A stretch of DNA of 64,000 bases. It comes from an uncultured candidate division Zixibacteria bacterium. GTDB taxonomy: Bacteria; Zixibacteria; MSB-5A5; GN15; PGXB01. The notes under the pieces were generated by a model. It had not been told where the DNA came from and searched no databases. It was given only the letters and a program-made list of their open reading frames with translations. Positions 52,997 through 61,636 of this stretch are shown here, one piece after another. Location of the stretch: the NCBI GenBank assembly GCA_937925655.1, contig CALAMC010000048.1, positions 128,160 through 192,159 on the forward strand. The letters are read 5' to 3'. Each line of letters starts with the position of its first letter. The stretch's first letter is position 1. Position numbers and translations under genes: made by a program.

Positions 52997-53025
52997 ATTC
53001 TATGTGAAATGAACCGGGCGGTCAA
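52997..53025 (-). promoter_or_regulatory. Leaderless-type promoter of the MATE gene at 51639
   Basis: Minus strand: TTGACC (53025-53020), 17-nt spacer, TAGAAT (53002-52997), 8 nt before the ATG. Confidence 0.55.
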
Positions 53026-54563
53026 TCACTAAAATCAATATAATATTCGTATTTCAGGTCTTCGCCGGTAGCCCACTTGAGAAGCTCCCGCCAGTCATAA
53101 CGGGCGCCGTAGCGAAAACAATTTTGGGTAAGATAATGCCGCGTGGCGGGATTGCCGACAATTTCAACATTTGTGGTTCGCATATGACGATAGACTTGAC
53201 CGGCGACAAGCAGTCCGAGCAATTCGCTGTGAGTGACAATGGGGTATTTAGCATCGTATAGGGCAACCAGATGGGCTTTCATTTCAACCGGAGCCATATT
53301 GAAAAATACTCTGTTGTACAGTTCCGAATAAAATTTATCGAAATCCGGAATTGAACCGGTGTACAATTCTTTTTCCAACATAGTACAGAAAAGCCTATAG
53401 CGCAGTTTCACCAGCGAATAATATTCACGGAAACTTCGCCAATTATTCAAACTTTGATCTTCCACGCCCAGATAATTTTTAAGAAACGCCGGCTCGAATA
53501 TCAGGCAGCCAAAAATATGGCGAACCGCCGCTGTCCACACGGCAGTGGATGGTTGCCGGAAAAGATAATCTTTTTGATCTATGGATGCGGCATAAAGCGC
53601 CAGGCCGGAGTGCTCCATCAACCCTTCCAACGAACCGAGGGAAGGAAAGGTGGCGGCGGCGATGCGGATATCATCGGGGATATAAATAAGAAATGCCTCC
53701 ATCGGACCGGTCAGTCCGGAATCGGCAAAAAAGTAATAAAGCGGCATCTTATCGATGTCAAAACCGATTGACTTGCAGGTTTCACGGATAATACGGTTCT
53801 GGGCCGATTGTTCAAGACTGACCGGAGTAAAATTGCGGATGCCGGGGCGATAGGAGAATAATCCCGGATTTCTTTCGCCGGGAGACGAGGCTCGGCCCAG
53901 TGCGGCGCGAAACGCGGAATCGGTTTTCATCAGCAACTGCTCACACACTGAATCGATATATGCCGTCGTGAGATTTTCCATTTTCAGGACCAGGCTGTAA
54001 TATGACTTATAGCCATACCTCCTGGCGGCGATATTTCGTTTACGAATCAATGATAAAAACGCATCACCGTACATGTCGCCGTAATTATTTTCAATCAAGT
54101 ACTCGCTTCGTAACAGGTCGCGGCCGATGTCATAAATATAGTCATTATCCCGACACGCCCGGTCGGCATTGTAAATTATGGTTTGCAAAGAATCTTTCAA
54201 AGCCGCAATATCGGGCTCGGTCTCAATTTGCTCAAGCAACGACCGGGCATAAATCATATCCAGCTTGCGGTCAAGAATTTCGTCTTTCAGCGACAGGCGT
54301 AACTGGTCTATATTTTCGGTCACCCGGGGATCGGCCAGGAAGCTTTTCAATACCGACCGGTAGATTTTCAGAGAATCGGAAGTCGGGTATTCCCTAAATT
54401 CCCAGAGCTTCAGTTTGTACGCCGTTTCGAATTTTTCAAGATTGGCTTCATAGGCCGCGACAAAATCATCGACGTTGTCGGGAACCGAACCGGTATCCGG
54501 CGTGCATGAAACACCGACAAAAATAATAATAATAAACGCCAGAATTACTTTAAATCTATTCAT
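53022..54563 (-). CDS. M2/M3-like gluzincin lipoprotein lacking HExxH (probable pseudo-peptidase)
   Basis: 513 aa, lipoprotein signal with lipobox VSC (Cys20). The helical layout, RNIAARRYGYKSYYSLVL and the C-terminal ATGEDLKYEYYI tail resemble M2/M3 peptidyl-dipeptidases. The place of the zinc helix reads LEGLMEHSGLALYAAS (residues 312-327), where active enzymes have HExGH; both histidines and the Glu are displaced. It should not bind zinc, so it is likely a non-catalytic surface or periplasmic protein. The family call is only moderately sure. It overlaps the AroA-like gene by 1 nt and is last in the dapF-argS operon. Confidence 0.6.
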   Translation of the reverse strand: MNRFKVILAFIIIIFVGVSCTPDTGSVPDNVDDFVAAYEANLEKFETAYKLKLWEFREYPTSDSLKIYRSVLKSFLADPRVTENIDQLRLSLKDEILDRKLDMIYARSLLEQIETEPDIAALKDSLQTIIYNADRACRDNDYIYDIGRDLLRSEYLIENNYGDMYGDAFLSLIRKRNIAARRYGYKSYYSLVLKMENLTTAYIDSVCEQLLMKTDSAFRAALGRASSPGERNPGLFSYRPGIRNFTPVSLEQSAQNRIIRETCKSIGFDIDKMPLYYFFADSGLTGPMEAFLIYIPDDIRIAAATFPSLGSLEGLMEHSGLALYAASIDQKDYLFRQPSTAVWTAAVRHIFGCLIFEPAFLKNYLGVEDQSLNNWRSFREYYSLVKLRYRLFCTMLEKELYTGSIPDFDKFYSELYNRVFFNMAPVEMKAHLVALYDAKYPIVTHSELLGLLVAGQVYRHMRTTNVEIVGNPATRHYLTQNCFRYGARYDWRELLKWATGEDLKYEYYIDFSD

Positions 54564-55960
54564 TAGCCGTCCGTGGAAATTTCCGCAGGCTTTAATATTT
54601 TTCCCTTGAAATAATCGACGAGTACCGGGAAATTTTCAGTAATTATTTCGTAATTGGCGATTGTCGAGCGACCTTTTCCACACCGGGCCAGTATATAAAA
54701 CGCCAGTGCCGTGATGCGATTTGCAAACGGCCCGAAATCATCCCCGTTGAGTTCGTTGACGGCTTCAATTATAAAACCATCTTCGAGGACGCCGCCTTTG
54801 ATGCCGCAACGGTCAAAATTGTCCACCAGTTCGGCGAACGGCTGGAAGTACCAAGTATCGAGTTCGCCCAGGTTGCGTACAAGGGTGGTGCCGTCGGCAA
54901 TGGCGGCCATGACTGCTATCAAGGGATAAAACTCGGCGACCGAGCGGGCCGAGTTGTCGGCCAGCTTGCGGTTTTTTGGCCTGGCGCCTTTCAGATGCAA
55001 ATCACCCAGCGGCCAGCCGGCCGTCTGGTCCCGATTGCTTATCTGATAATCGCAGCCGCAGGTTTTAAGATGCTGCAGGTACTTATTAAAGGCACGGTTC
55101 AAATAGACCGACGGTATCACGATTTCCCTGTTCTGCAGAACCGTGAAGGTCATAAAAGCTGCAGTTTCATATACATCGGTCGGGATGGCTATCTCCCCGC
55201 CCGAAAGCATTGAAGCCGGTCCCAGAGTGATCAGCCGAGCGAATTCCATATCAGTCACTTTGGCACGCTTGCGCGGGTCATGCGGATCGGCCTGCCATTC
55301 CTGCCTGGCGTCCCTTATGGTAATACCGGCCTTGAGAAAATTGGCGGTCATTTCCAGCCAGTCATCCGTTTTATACTCTTCTTCGATGATAACCGGACAT
55401 CCCGACGCAAAACCGTACATTAACAGACATGCCTTATAAAAAGGCATAATACTTTTTATCCGACGGTGAATCGGAACGAGACGATTGTCCCGGATAATCA
55501 CGACACCCCGGCCGGTTGGGTACTCATGACAATGGGCCGGGTCGAAATGGACGACGTCGAGACCTTCTTTATTGAGAAGCATGACGAGTTCGTCGACGGC
55601 ATCGGGGTTTATTTCACCATCATATTCAACGGCCCCGACAATATTTTTCCCGACCATAAGACCTATGGCCAGCGAAAGCGTCATTATACTTCCGGTCAAT
55701 TTGAAACTGCCGCCATCGCCGTTGGACCCGAATTCGGAATAATTAATAACGATCGCCGATTCAAATATTTCAATGTCAACGCCCAGCGAAGTTAAAAAAT
55801 CCACGGTGTGAGCGGTATCGCGCCCGGCGTTGTATTTTTTGAGCGTCAGCGGGCCGTCGCACAGAGCTCCCAGAAACAGAGCCGCCTGCGTAATATTGTA
55901 ATCACCGTCCAGCTCGATTTCATCGGTCAATTCCTTTATGGCGTATATTTCCTGCATCAT
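54563..55960 (-). CDS. EPSP synthase (AroA)-fold protein without catalytic residues
   Basis: 465 aa. The repeated beta-alpha-beta pattern, IELDGDYNITQAALFLGAL (AroA: GSKSxSNRAL), ADGTTLVRNLGELDTWY (AroA: NxRVKETDR) and PFANRITALAF (AroA: DHRMAM) align by eye along the whole length. The key Lys is Tyr21 here, the following Ser is Asn22, the NAGTAMR Arg and the KETDR Lys/Arg are missing. It probably cannot make EPSP. Function unknown; perhaps it binds a related phosphorylated ligand. ATG 55960 is chosen, 7 nt after argS; the longer frame is argS shadow. Confidence 0.65.
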   Translation of the reverse strand: MMQEIYAIKELTDEIELDGDYNITQAALFLGALCDGPLTLKKYNAGRDTAHTVDFLTSLGVDIEIFESAIVINYSEFGSNGDGGSFKLTGSIMTLSLAIGLMVGKNIVGAVEYDGEINPDAVDELVMLLNKEGLDVVHFDPAHCHEYPTGRGVVIIRDNRLVPIHRRIKSIMPFYKACLLMYGFASGCPVIIEEEYKTDDWLEMTANFLKAGITIRDARQEWQADPHDPRKRAKVTDMEFARLITLGPASMLSGGEIAIPTDVYETAAFMTFTVLQNREIVIPSVYLNRAFNKYLQHLKTCGCDYQISNRDQTAGWPLGDLHLKGARPKNRKLADNSARSVAEFYPLIAVMAAIADGTTLVRNLGELDTWYFQPFAELVDNFDRCGIKGGVLEDGFIIEAVNELNGDDFGPFANRITALAFYILARCGKGRSTIANYEIITENFPVLVDYFKGKILKPAEISTDG

Positions 55961-55967
55961 AAGTGCA

Positions 55968-57776
55968 TCACATTTCTTCCGGGGCCTCGATACCGAGCAA
56001 ATAAAGCCCCTCTTTAATGACGATTCTGACCGCCTCGACCAGGGCCATTCGGGCATTGGTGGCCTTTTCGTCTTCGGATATTATTTTAATGATACGCCCG
56101 TCGCCGTCCTTTTGCTGGTACACGGCGTTGAATGCCGATGCCAATTGCAACAGGTATGAGCTGATCATAAACGGTTCGCACCCGGCGGCGGTTTCCTCGA
56201 TGACATGCGGGAATCGATACAACAAATGCAATACCCGGTTCTCATCCGGCCGGGTTAAATGATTATAATCAATATCGGCCGTGATATCCCGGCCGTACTT
56301 TCTGACAAGCGAGCACAATCGCGCGTGAGTATATTGTAAGTACGGTCCCGTTTCTCCTTCGAAATTGAGGACGGCCTCCCAGTCGAAGTTGACGTCAATA
56401 TGTTTGCGCGTGGACAGGTCGGCAAAAATGACAGCCCCGGTGCCGATCATACGGGCAGTGCGATCGATGTCTTTGAGATCGGGGTTTTTTTCCATAATGA
56501 TTTTCCGGGCCAGTTCCGCCGCACGATGCAGGACGTCTTTAAGAATGACGATATTCCCTTTGCGCGTCGACATGGCCTGATCATTGAACCGTATCCAGCC
56601 GAATTGCACGTGTTCAAGGCGATGCGACATGCGTTCATTTTCAGGTATATGTTCGGCTTCTTCCAGCAGTTCGACCACCTTAAATACCTGCTGAAAATGC
56701 ACGCGCTGGGCGGCGTTGACGACATAGAGCGCCCGGTCGAATTTAAATGTTTCCCAGCGGTAAAATATCCCGGCCAGGTCGCGCGTGGCGTAGAGGGTGG
56801 CCCCGTCGGCTTTGGTCAAAAGACAGGGCGGAAGGTTGTACTTGTCGAGGTTGATGACCAGCGCGTCCTCGGACATTTCGGTCAATCCGGCCGCTTTAAG
56901 ACGCCCAATGGCCGAGTCCATTTTATCATTATAAAACGATTCCCCGGTGAAATAATCGAAAGTGATACCGAGGATATCATAGGTTTTCTGAAATTCCTCA
57001 AGAGACAGATCGACGAATTCCTTCCAAAGTTCGGCCTCATCCTGACTGCCGCTTTCGAGAGCTTTGAAGGCTTCGCGGGCGGCATCGGTCAGACTCGGAT
57101 CGGTTTCCTCTTCTTTATGGAAGCGTACATATAACTCGTTAAGGCGCTCGATGGGGTCGTCCCCCAGTCCGCCGGCTCCCCATAAGCGGTAGGCCACGAT
57201 CAGCTTCCCGAACTGGGTTCCCCAGTCGCCGAGGTGATTTATCCCGACCGGCCTGTAGCCGAGTTTCTCGAATACGCGGTACAGGCAGGCGCCGATGGCG
57301 GTCGAGCGCAGGTGACCCACCCCGAACGGTTTGGCGATGTTGGGCGAGGAATAATCGATGACGATAGTTTTCCCTGACCCGACGTCCGATGAGCCATACT
57401 CCTCCCCGGCATTCAGAACATTGTCAATCACCAGCCGGGCGAGAGTTTCGGGGGCAAATTTGGAATTATTGAAGCCGCCTTTGATGCTGAACTCCAGTTT
57501 AAATTTATCCTTGTCGCGCAGGATAATGGCTTGTTGAGCTTCGAGAAGCCTTTTATTTATGTCGACCGGGTTCTGACCCCATCGCTTGGCCGTATCAAAT
57601 AACGGGAAGGCATAGTCGCCCATCGCGGGATCTTTGGGCTTTTCGATTTTTTCATAGAGCCGGTCGCCGTCGAATTCCGGGTCATCGGGAAAACTATCGA
57701 GTCTCTCTTTGAATGTTTCCCGGAAGGCCTGCGCTGTCAACTTAGCCACCAGATATTTCAATTCGTCTTTAGCCAT
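55968..57776 (-). CDS. argS: Arginyl-tRNA synthetase
   Basis: 602 aa, class I. N-terminal Add1-like domain, SSPNIAKPFGVGHLRSTAIG (HIGH variant GVGH, about residue 150), NHLGDWGTQFGKL, MSTRKG (KMSKS variant, about 400) and a helical C-terminal anticodon domain ending GIEAPEEM. It charges tRNA-Arg. It overlaps the 106-aa gene upstream by 8 nt. Confidence 0.95.
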   Translation of the reverse strand: MAKDELKYLVAKLTAQAFRETFKERLDSFPDDPEFDGDRLYEKIEKPKDPAMGDYAFPLFDTAKRWGQNPVDINKRLLEAQQAIILRDKDKFKLEFSIKGGFNNSKFAPETLARLVIDNVLNAGEEYGSSDVGSGKTIVIDYSSPNIAKPFGVGHLRSTAIGACLYRVFEKLGYRPVGINHLGDWGTQFGKLIVAYRLWGAGGLGDDPIERLNELYVRFHKEEETDPSLTDAAREAFKALESGSQDEAELWKEFVDLSLEEFQKTYDILGITFDYFTGESFYNDKMDSAIGRLKAAGLTEMSEDALVINLDKYNLPPCLLTKADGATLYATRDLAGIFYRWETFKFDRALYVVNAAQRVHFQQVFKVVELLEEAEHIPENERMSHRLEHVQFGWIRFNDQAMSTRKGNIVILKDVLHRAAELARKIIMEKNPDLKDIDRTARMIGTGAVIFADLSTRKHIDVNFDWEAVLNFEGETGPYLQYTHARLCSLVRKYGRDITADIDYNHLTRPDENRVLHLLYRFPHVIEETAAGCEPFMISSYLLQLASAFNAVYQQKDGDGRIIKIISEDEKATNARMALVEAVRIVIKEGLYLLGIEAPEEM

Positions 57777-58089
57777 TTATCTCACGTTTTTCGCAAAATT
57801 CAATTTTGTCGCCATTCAACCTTATGTCGAATAGCATCTTATCATGCAGGTTTTTCTCGAGCTCAACTTCCAGATCATACATCAGTAGTTCAACAGCTTT
57901 ATTTGTTTCAAGGCCCGCTATCGCGCAATAACCACCAATATCGAAAACCAAACCGCGTCCCGTTTCCGAAAATTCCGCAATAAATTCGGTCACGGCCCGG
58001 CCATCGATATTCCGATCGGGAAAAGATTCTTTCAGCAGGTGATGAATTTCCCGGGAGATTTCCTCCCTGTTCAGTTTGAAATTTTTCAT
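57769..58089 (-). CDS. Conserved small protein of unknown function
   Basis: 106 aa, acidic, soluble, no signal or helix. LVFDIGGYCAIAGLETNKAVELLMYDLEVE is the most distinctive part. I do not recognise a family. It overlaps argS by 8 nt and the MFS gene by 4 nt, so it is translated with them. Confidence 0.75.
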   Translation of the reverse strand: MKNFKLNREEISREIHHLLKESFPDRNIDGRAVTEFIAEFSETGRGLVFDIGGYCAIAGLETNKAVELLMYDLEVELEKNLHDKMLFDIRLNGDKIEFCEKREING

Positions 58090-59369
58090 GCTTCCTTCCC
58101 TGCAAAATCGACGGCAAAGCCGGAATCCGTTTTTCGCTCATAACGGCGGAAATAAAGATAATATAACACCGAGGATAATATGTAAAGTATAATAGTAATC
58201 ATAAACGGCGGCGTATAGCCATATTTTTCGATCAACCAGCCTCCGACGGAAGCCGAAATCATCCACGAACCGGTCCAGGCCAGCATCAGAAGTGCGTTAA
58301 CGAGGGCGTGTTCCGACTCGCTGACAACTTCCATGCCGAAATTGGTTCCGATGGGCTGGCCCAGATTCATCAAGGCGCCGCGAACCAGAAAAGCGAAAAT
58401 GGCGACATGCAGATTGGTCGTATAGGCCAGAAGAAGCATGAACGGGATCGACATAAGTTGCGTCCAGACGATGGTTCGGACCATGCCAAGTTTGCGCGCC
58501 AGAACCGGACCGGCCATGATACCGATGAGCATGGTGCTGTTGGCCAGAAAATAAAACAGTCCGATTTTATTGGGTGGCTGACCGAACTGATCGCGGAAGT
58601 ATATGTTTAAAAACGGAATAATCAGACCGGCCCCGATACCGACGATAAAGTACGGGAAACTCAAGCGGAAATATAGACCGGCATGTTTTTTCAGCAGGGT
58701 TCGCGAGAAATCGGCGATATGGTCTTCCCGTTTCGGCCCGGTCGCCTTGATCATCAGGAAGGGAATCAACGAAAAAAAGCCCAATATTACCGATATCGCG
58801 AACGTCCAGCGATAAGCCGTTATCGTATTCCCCGAAATCTTTTCAAATTGCGGCACCAGCCAGCCGAATAAAAGCGATCCGACCATGCTGGCGATCAGCG
58901 CCACGCCGAAAGCGCTGGAAAAAATATAAGTGCGTTCCCGTGGAGTGGAATTGCGCATGAAAAACGGCGCCGCCGCCACACGGTAAAACGTGGCCGCCGT
59001 CCCGGAAAATAGAACGATAAAAAATAGATACTCATTAACCGGCAGCCATGTCATTAAAATTATCGCCGTGCCATATAGAATAATGGTCACGATCAGAATC
59101 GGTTTGAGGCGAATCTTACGTAAAAGGAAAGCCGCCGGAATGGTTGCGGCCGCCATCCCGACCGCCCCCCCGGAGAGCATATTGCCGATAAAAGATTCGG
59201 CGGCGCCCTGTTCTCTCAAATATAGATTAAAGAGAAGTTGATAGGCGGCAAAAGTCAATCCCGCGAAAAACGAACCCCATAAAAACAAGCGGCTGTTACG
59301 GGAGAATAATTTCAAGTGTTGCCAATAATCGGTGGCCTGTCGGTTCACTTTCTCCACAATGACATTCAT
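58086..59369 (-). CDS. MFS transporter
   Basis: 427 aa, 12 helices in two bundles: FAAYQLLFNLYLREQGA, AAPFFMRNSTPRERTYIFS and the second-half loop LARKLGMVRTIVW. Substrate unknown. GATG-type start 27 nt after dapF; operon member. Confidence 0.85.
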   Translation of the reverse strand: MNVIVEKVNRQATDYWQHLKLFSRNSRLFLWGSFFAGLTFAAYQLLFNLYLREQGAAESFIGNMLSGGAVGMAAATIPAAFLLRKIRLKPILIVTIILYGTAIILMTWLPVNEYLFFIVLFSGTAATFYRVAAAPFFMRNSTPRERTYIFSSAFGVALIASMVGSLLFGWLVPQFEKISGNTITAYRWTFAISVILGFFSLIPFLMIKATGPKREDHIADFSRTLLKKHAGLYFRLSFPYFIVGIGAGLIIPFLNIYFRDQFGQPPNKIGLFYFLANSTMLIGIMAGPVLARKLGMVRTIVWTQLMSIPFMLLLAYTTNLHVAIFAFLVRGALMNLGQPIGTNFGMEVVSESEHALVNALLMLAWTGSWMISASVGGWLIEKYGYTPPFMITIILYILSSVLYYLYFRRYERKTDSGFAVDFAGKEA

Positions 59370-59396
59370 GGGATTACAGCCTTTTCGGGAGAATAA

Positions 59397-60248
59397 TTAT
59401 TTCCCGTCAAAATGATAAACACCCTCGAAGACATACTGGGCGGGGCCGGTCAGGTATATATGGTCATCGCTCTCATTCCAGTGGATAAACAGAGAACCCG
59501 ACGGGAAGATAATCTCGGCCTTTCGTTTGAGCACTCCACCCAGGACCCCGGCCACGGCCGCCGCCGCGGCACCGGTTCCCGATGAGCCGGTCGCACCCGC
59601 CCCGCGTTCCCAGTCATTGACGATGGCTTTGCCGGTGTCGAGGACTTTGACGAACTCCACGTTGGTGCGGTTGGGAAAATCGGGGTGGTTTTCAACATGC
59701 TCTCCGAGAGTCATCCAGTTGAATTCGAAATCATCGACGAATATGACACAGTGAGGGTTGCCGACCGCCAGAGCCGTCACCGGGACAGATTGCCCGAGGA
59801 CCTTTATGGGCTGATTTATGTGGTATTTGAACTTCGATTTCATGGGAATTTTGGCGGTGTCAAAACAGGGCTTCCCGATATTGACTCTAATTTCGGATTT
59901 GCCCCGGGCATGGCGGATAATTGTCGCCTCGGAAATGCCCTCGGTATTTTCAATGAGGATAGTTTTACCGTGTTTGATATGTTCGCGCAGATAAGCGGCG
60001 ACACATCGCAATCCGTTGCCGGACTTTTCCGCCCAGCTGCCGTCGGAATTGAACAGGTCCATGGTGCAGTCGGCCCTGCGGCTTCCGGTCAGCACCAGGA
60101 TGCCATCGGCGCCGACGCCGAAATGCCGGTCGCAGATGGCCGCCGCCAGCTGGTTATAATCGATACCGCCGGTGCTTTTTCCGATCAGGTCGATGATTAA
60201 AAAATCATTGCCCAATCCGTGGTATTTGCAAAATTTGATTTTTTTCAT
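59397..60248 (-). CDS. dapF: Diaminopimelate epimerase-like protein with Ser in place of both catalytic Cys
   Basis: 283 aa, full DapF length: HGLGNDFLIID, HFGVGADGILVL, NSDGSWAEKSGNGLRC, VGNPHCVIFVDD, RTNVEFV and WERGAGATGSSGTG. DapF moves the alpha proton of LL-diaminopimelate with two cysteines, normally in CGNG and in CGTG. Both codons here encode Ser (Ser76 TCC, Ser223 TCG). The rest is well kept, so it is not simply decaying. It may use Ser, work slowly, or act on another substrate. Promoter spacing suggests a leaderless mRNA. First gene of the argS operon. Confidence 0.85.
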   Translation of the reverse strand: MKKIKFCKYHGLGNDFLIIDLIGKSTGGIDYNQLAAAICDRHFGVGADGILVLTGSRRADCTMDLFNSDGSWAEKSGNGLRCVAAYLREHIKHGKTILIENTEGISEATIIRHARGKSEIRVNIGKPCFDTAKIPMKSKFKYHINQPIKVLGQSVPVTALAVGNPHCVIFVDDFEFNWMTLGEHVENHPDFPNRTNVEFVKVLDTGKAIVNDWERGAGATGSSGTGAAAAAVAGVLGGVLKRKAEIIFPSGSLFIHWNESDDHIYLTGPAQYVFEGVYHFDGK

Positions 60249-60255
60249 GAAGGAT

Positions 60256-60283
60256 AAAATATCAATTAAAGGCGGCTTGTAAA
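60256..60283 (-). promoter_or_regulatory. Leaderless-type promoter of the dapF-argS operon
   Basis: Minus strand: TTTACA (60283-60278), 16-nt spacer, TATTTT (60261-60256), 7 nt before the dapF ATG at 60248. Confidence 0.55.
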
Positions 60284-60286
60284 GAC

Positions 60287-60321
60287 AATAAAAATCCCGG
60301 CGGAGGCATTGTCCGCCGGGA
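60287..60321 (-). terminator. Rho-independent terminator of the aminotransferase at 60335
   Basis: Stem TCCCGGCGGA (60295-60304) with TCCGCCGGGA (60312-60321), 7-nt loop, followed by U5 on the minus strand. Confidence 0.88.
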
Positions 60322-60334
60322 CATTTTCAGACTC

Positions 60335-61561
60335 TTATCGGGGCAGGTTTTTGATGAAAATCTTGCCCATTCTCTGAATGGCAATGGTCAGTGTTTCCAG
60401 CGTGGCATTCGAGAAGTTCAGCCGGAAGGTCCGGTCACCTTTACCGTCGGCAAAAAACGGATGACCGTAAACATAGGTAACCTTTTCACGAACCACTTCT
60501 TCGAACAGCTTCGAGGCCGACATGCCTTCGGGAAGCTCGCACCATAAAAAGAGCCCGCCCTCGGGACGGGTAAACGAAACCTCTTCGGGGAAACTATTTT
60601 CGATTTCCTCGATCATGCGGTTACGCTTTTCACCGTAGTTTTTAATCAAACGCCTGATATGGCCGGGGAGCTTGCCCGATTCGAGATATTTGTGTAAGAC
60701 GAACTGCACGAATGACCCGCTGTGAAGGTCGGTTCCCTGTTTGACCTTCTCGAACATCTTGATGATTTTTTCCGAGCAGTTCATCCAGCCGATGCGCAAG
60801 CCCGGGGCGACAATTTTGGAAAAAGTCCCCAGCGAAATGACGGCGTCACCGCCGATGGCTTTCAATGTCGGGACGGGTTTGCCCGCGAAACGAATTTCGC
60901 CGTAGGGATTATCATCGATCAGGGGAATGTTGTGTTTGAGAGCGATATCGACCAGCGCATGGCGACGTTCCTCGGACATGGTGATACCGGTTGGATTTTG
61001 GAAAGTGGGAACGCTGTAAATGAATTTCGGTTTGTATTTCAGGACCGCTTTTTCGACCTGATCGATCATCATTCCGTCGTGATCCATATCGATCTGGGTA
61101 TAACGGCAGTTATAGTAATTGAAAGCCTGAAGGGCGCCCACATAGGTGGGGCGTTCAACCATGACATAGTCGCCCGGCTCAAGAAAAGCACGGCCGAGAA
61201 TATCCAGGCCCTGCTGGGAACCGGTGGTGATGATAATGTTCTCGGGTTTAGTAGGTATGCCCAGTTCGGTTTCACGTTTGGCCAAAGATTCCCGCATCTG
61301 GGGGACACCCATGGAAAAGGTGTATTGCAGTCCGGTGGATTTGAATTCGTCGAGGGCCTCAATCGCGGCCTGTTTCATGTCTTCGACCGGAAACATCTCC
61401 GGGGCCGGATAACCGCCGGCCAAAGATATCATACCGGGCTGTGATGAGTATTTTAGAATCTCCCGAATGATCGACGTGCTCATGGTTACAATCTTGTCTG
61501 CAAAAAGCCACTTTTCCGGGGCCGCGATCATTTCTTCCTCCAGGATTGTATTTTTATTCAT
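60335..61561 (-). CDS. PLP-dependent aminotransferase (LysN/2-aminoadipate-type)
   Basis: 408 aa, fold type I. MISLAGGYPAPEMFP, TTGSQQGLDILGR, PTFQNPTGITMS, DDNPYGEIRF, PLP lysine in GTFSKIVAPGLRIGW and LRLNFSN-like Arg (RTFRLNFSNATLE) are typical of the 2-aminoadipate aminotransferase / MocR-like branch. It transaminates alpha-amino acids such as aminoadipate or aromatic acids; not settled. It has its own promoter and terminator, so it is a single transcription unit next to dapF. Confidence 0.88.
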   Translation of the reverse strand: MNKNTILEEEMIAAPEKWLFADKIVTMSTSIIREILKYSSQPGMISLAGGYPAPEMFPVEDMKQAAIEALDEFKSTGLQYTFSMGVPQMRESLAKRETELGIPTKPENIIITTGSQQGLDILGRAFLEPGDYVMVERPTYVGALQAFNYYNCRYTQIDMDHDGMMIDQVEKAVLKYKPKFIYSVPTFQNPTGITMSEERRHALVDIALKHNIPLIDDNPYGEIRFAGKPVPTLKAIGGDAVISLGTFSKIVAPGLRIGWMNCSEKIIKMFEKVKQGTDLHSGSFVQFVLHKYLESGKLPGHIRRLIKNYGEKRNRMIEEIENSFPEEVSFTRPEGGLFLWCELPEGMSASKLFEEVVREKVTYVYGHPFFADGKGDRTFRLNFSNATLETLTIAIQRMGKIFIKNLPR

Positions 61562-61597
61562 GAAAAAAACCCTTATATTTTGAATTCATTTGATAGA

Positions 61598-61625
61598 ATT
61601 ATAATAAAAAGGACAGAAAAGTCAA
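61598..61625 (-). promoter_or_regulatory. Promoter of the aminotransferase at 60335
   Basis: Minus strand: TTGACT (61625-61620), 16-nt spacer, perfect TATAAT (61603-61598). Confidence 0.8.
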
Positions 61626-61636
61626 CATAAAGAGGG

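Noticed and set aside
55961..56056. N-terminal extension of the AroA-like protein
   Set aside because: Arg/Ser-rich shadow of argS.
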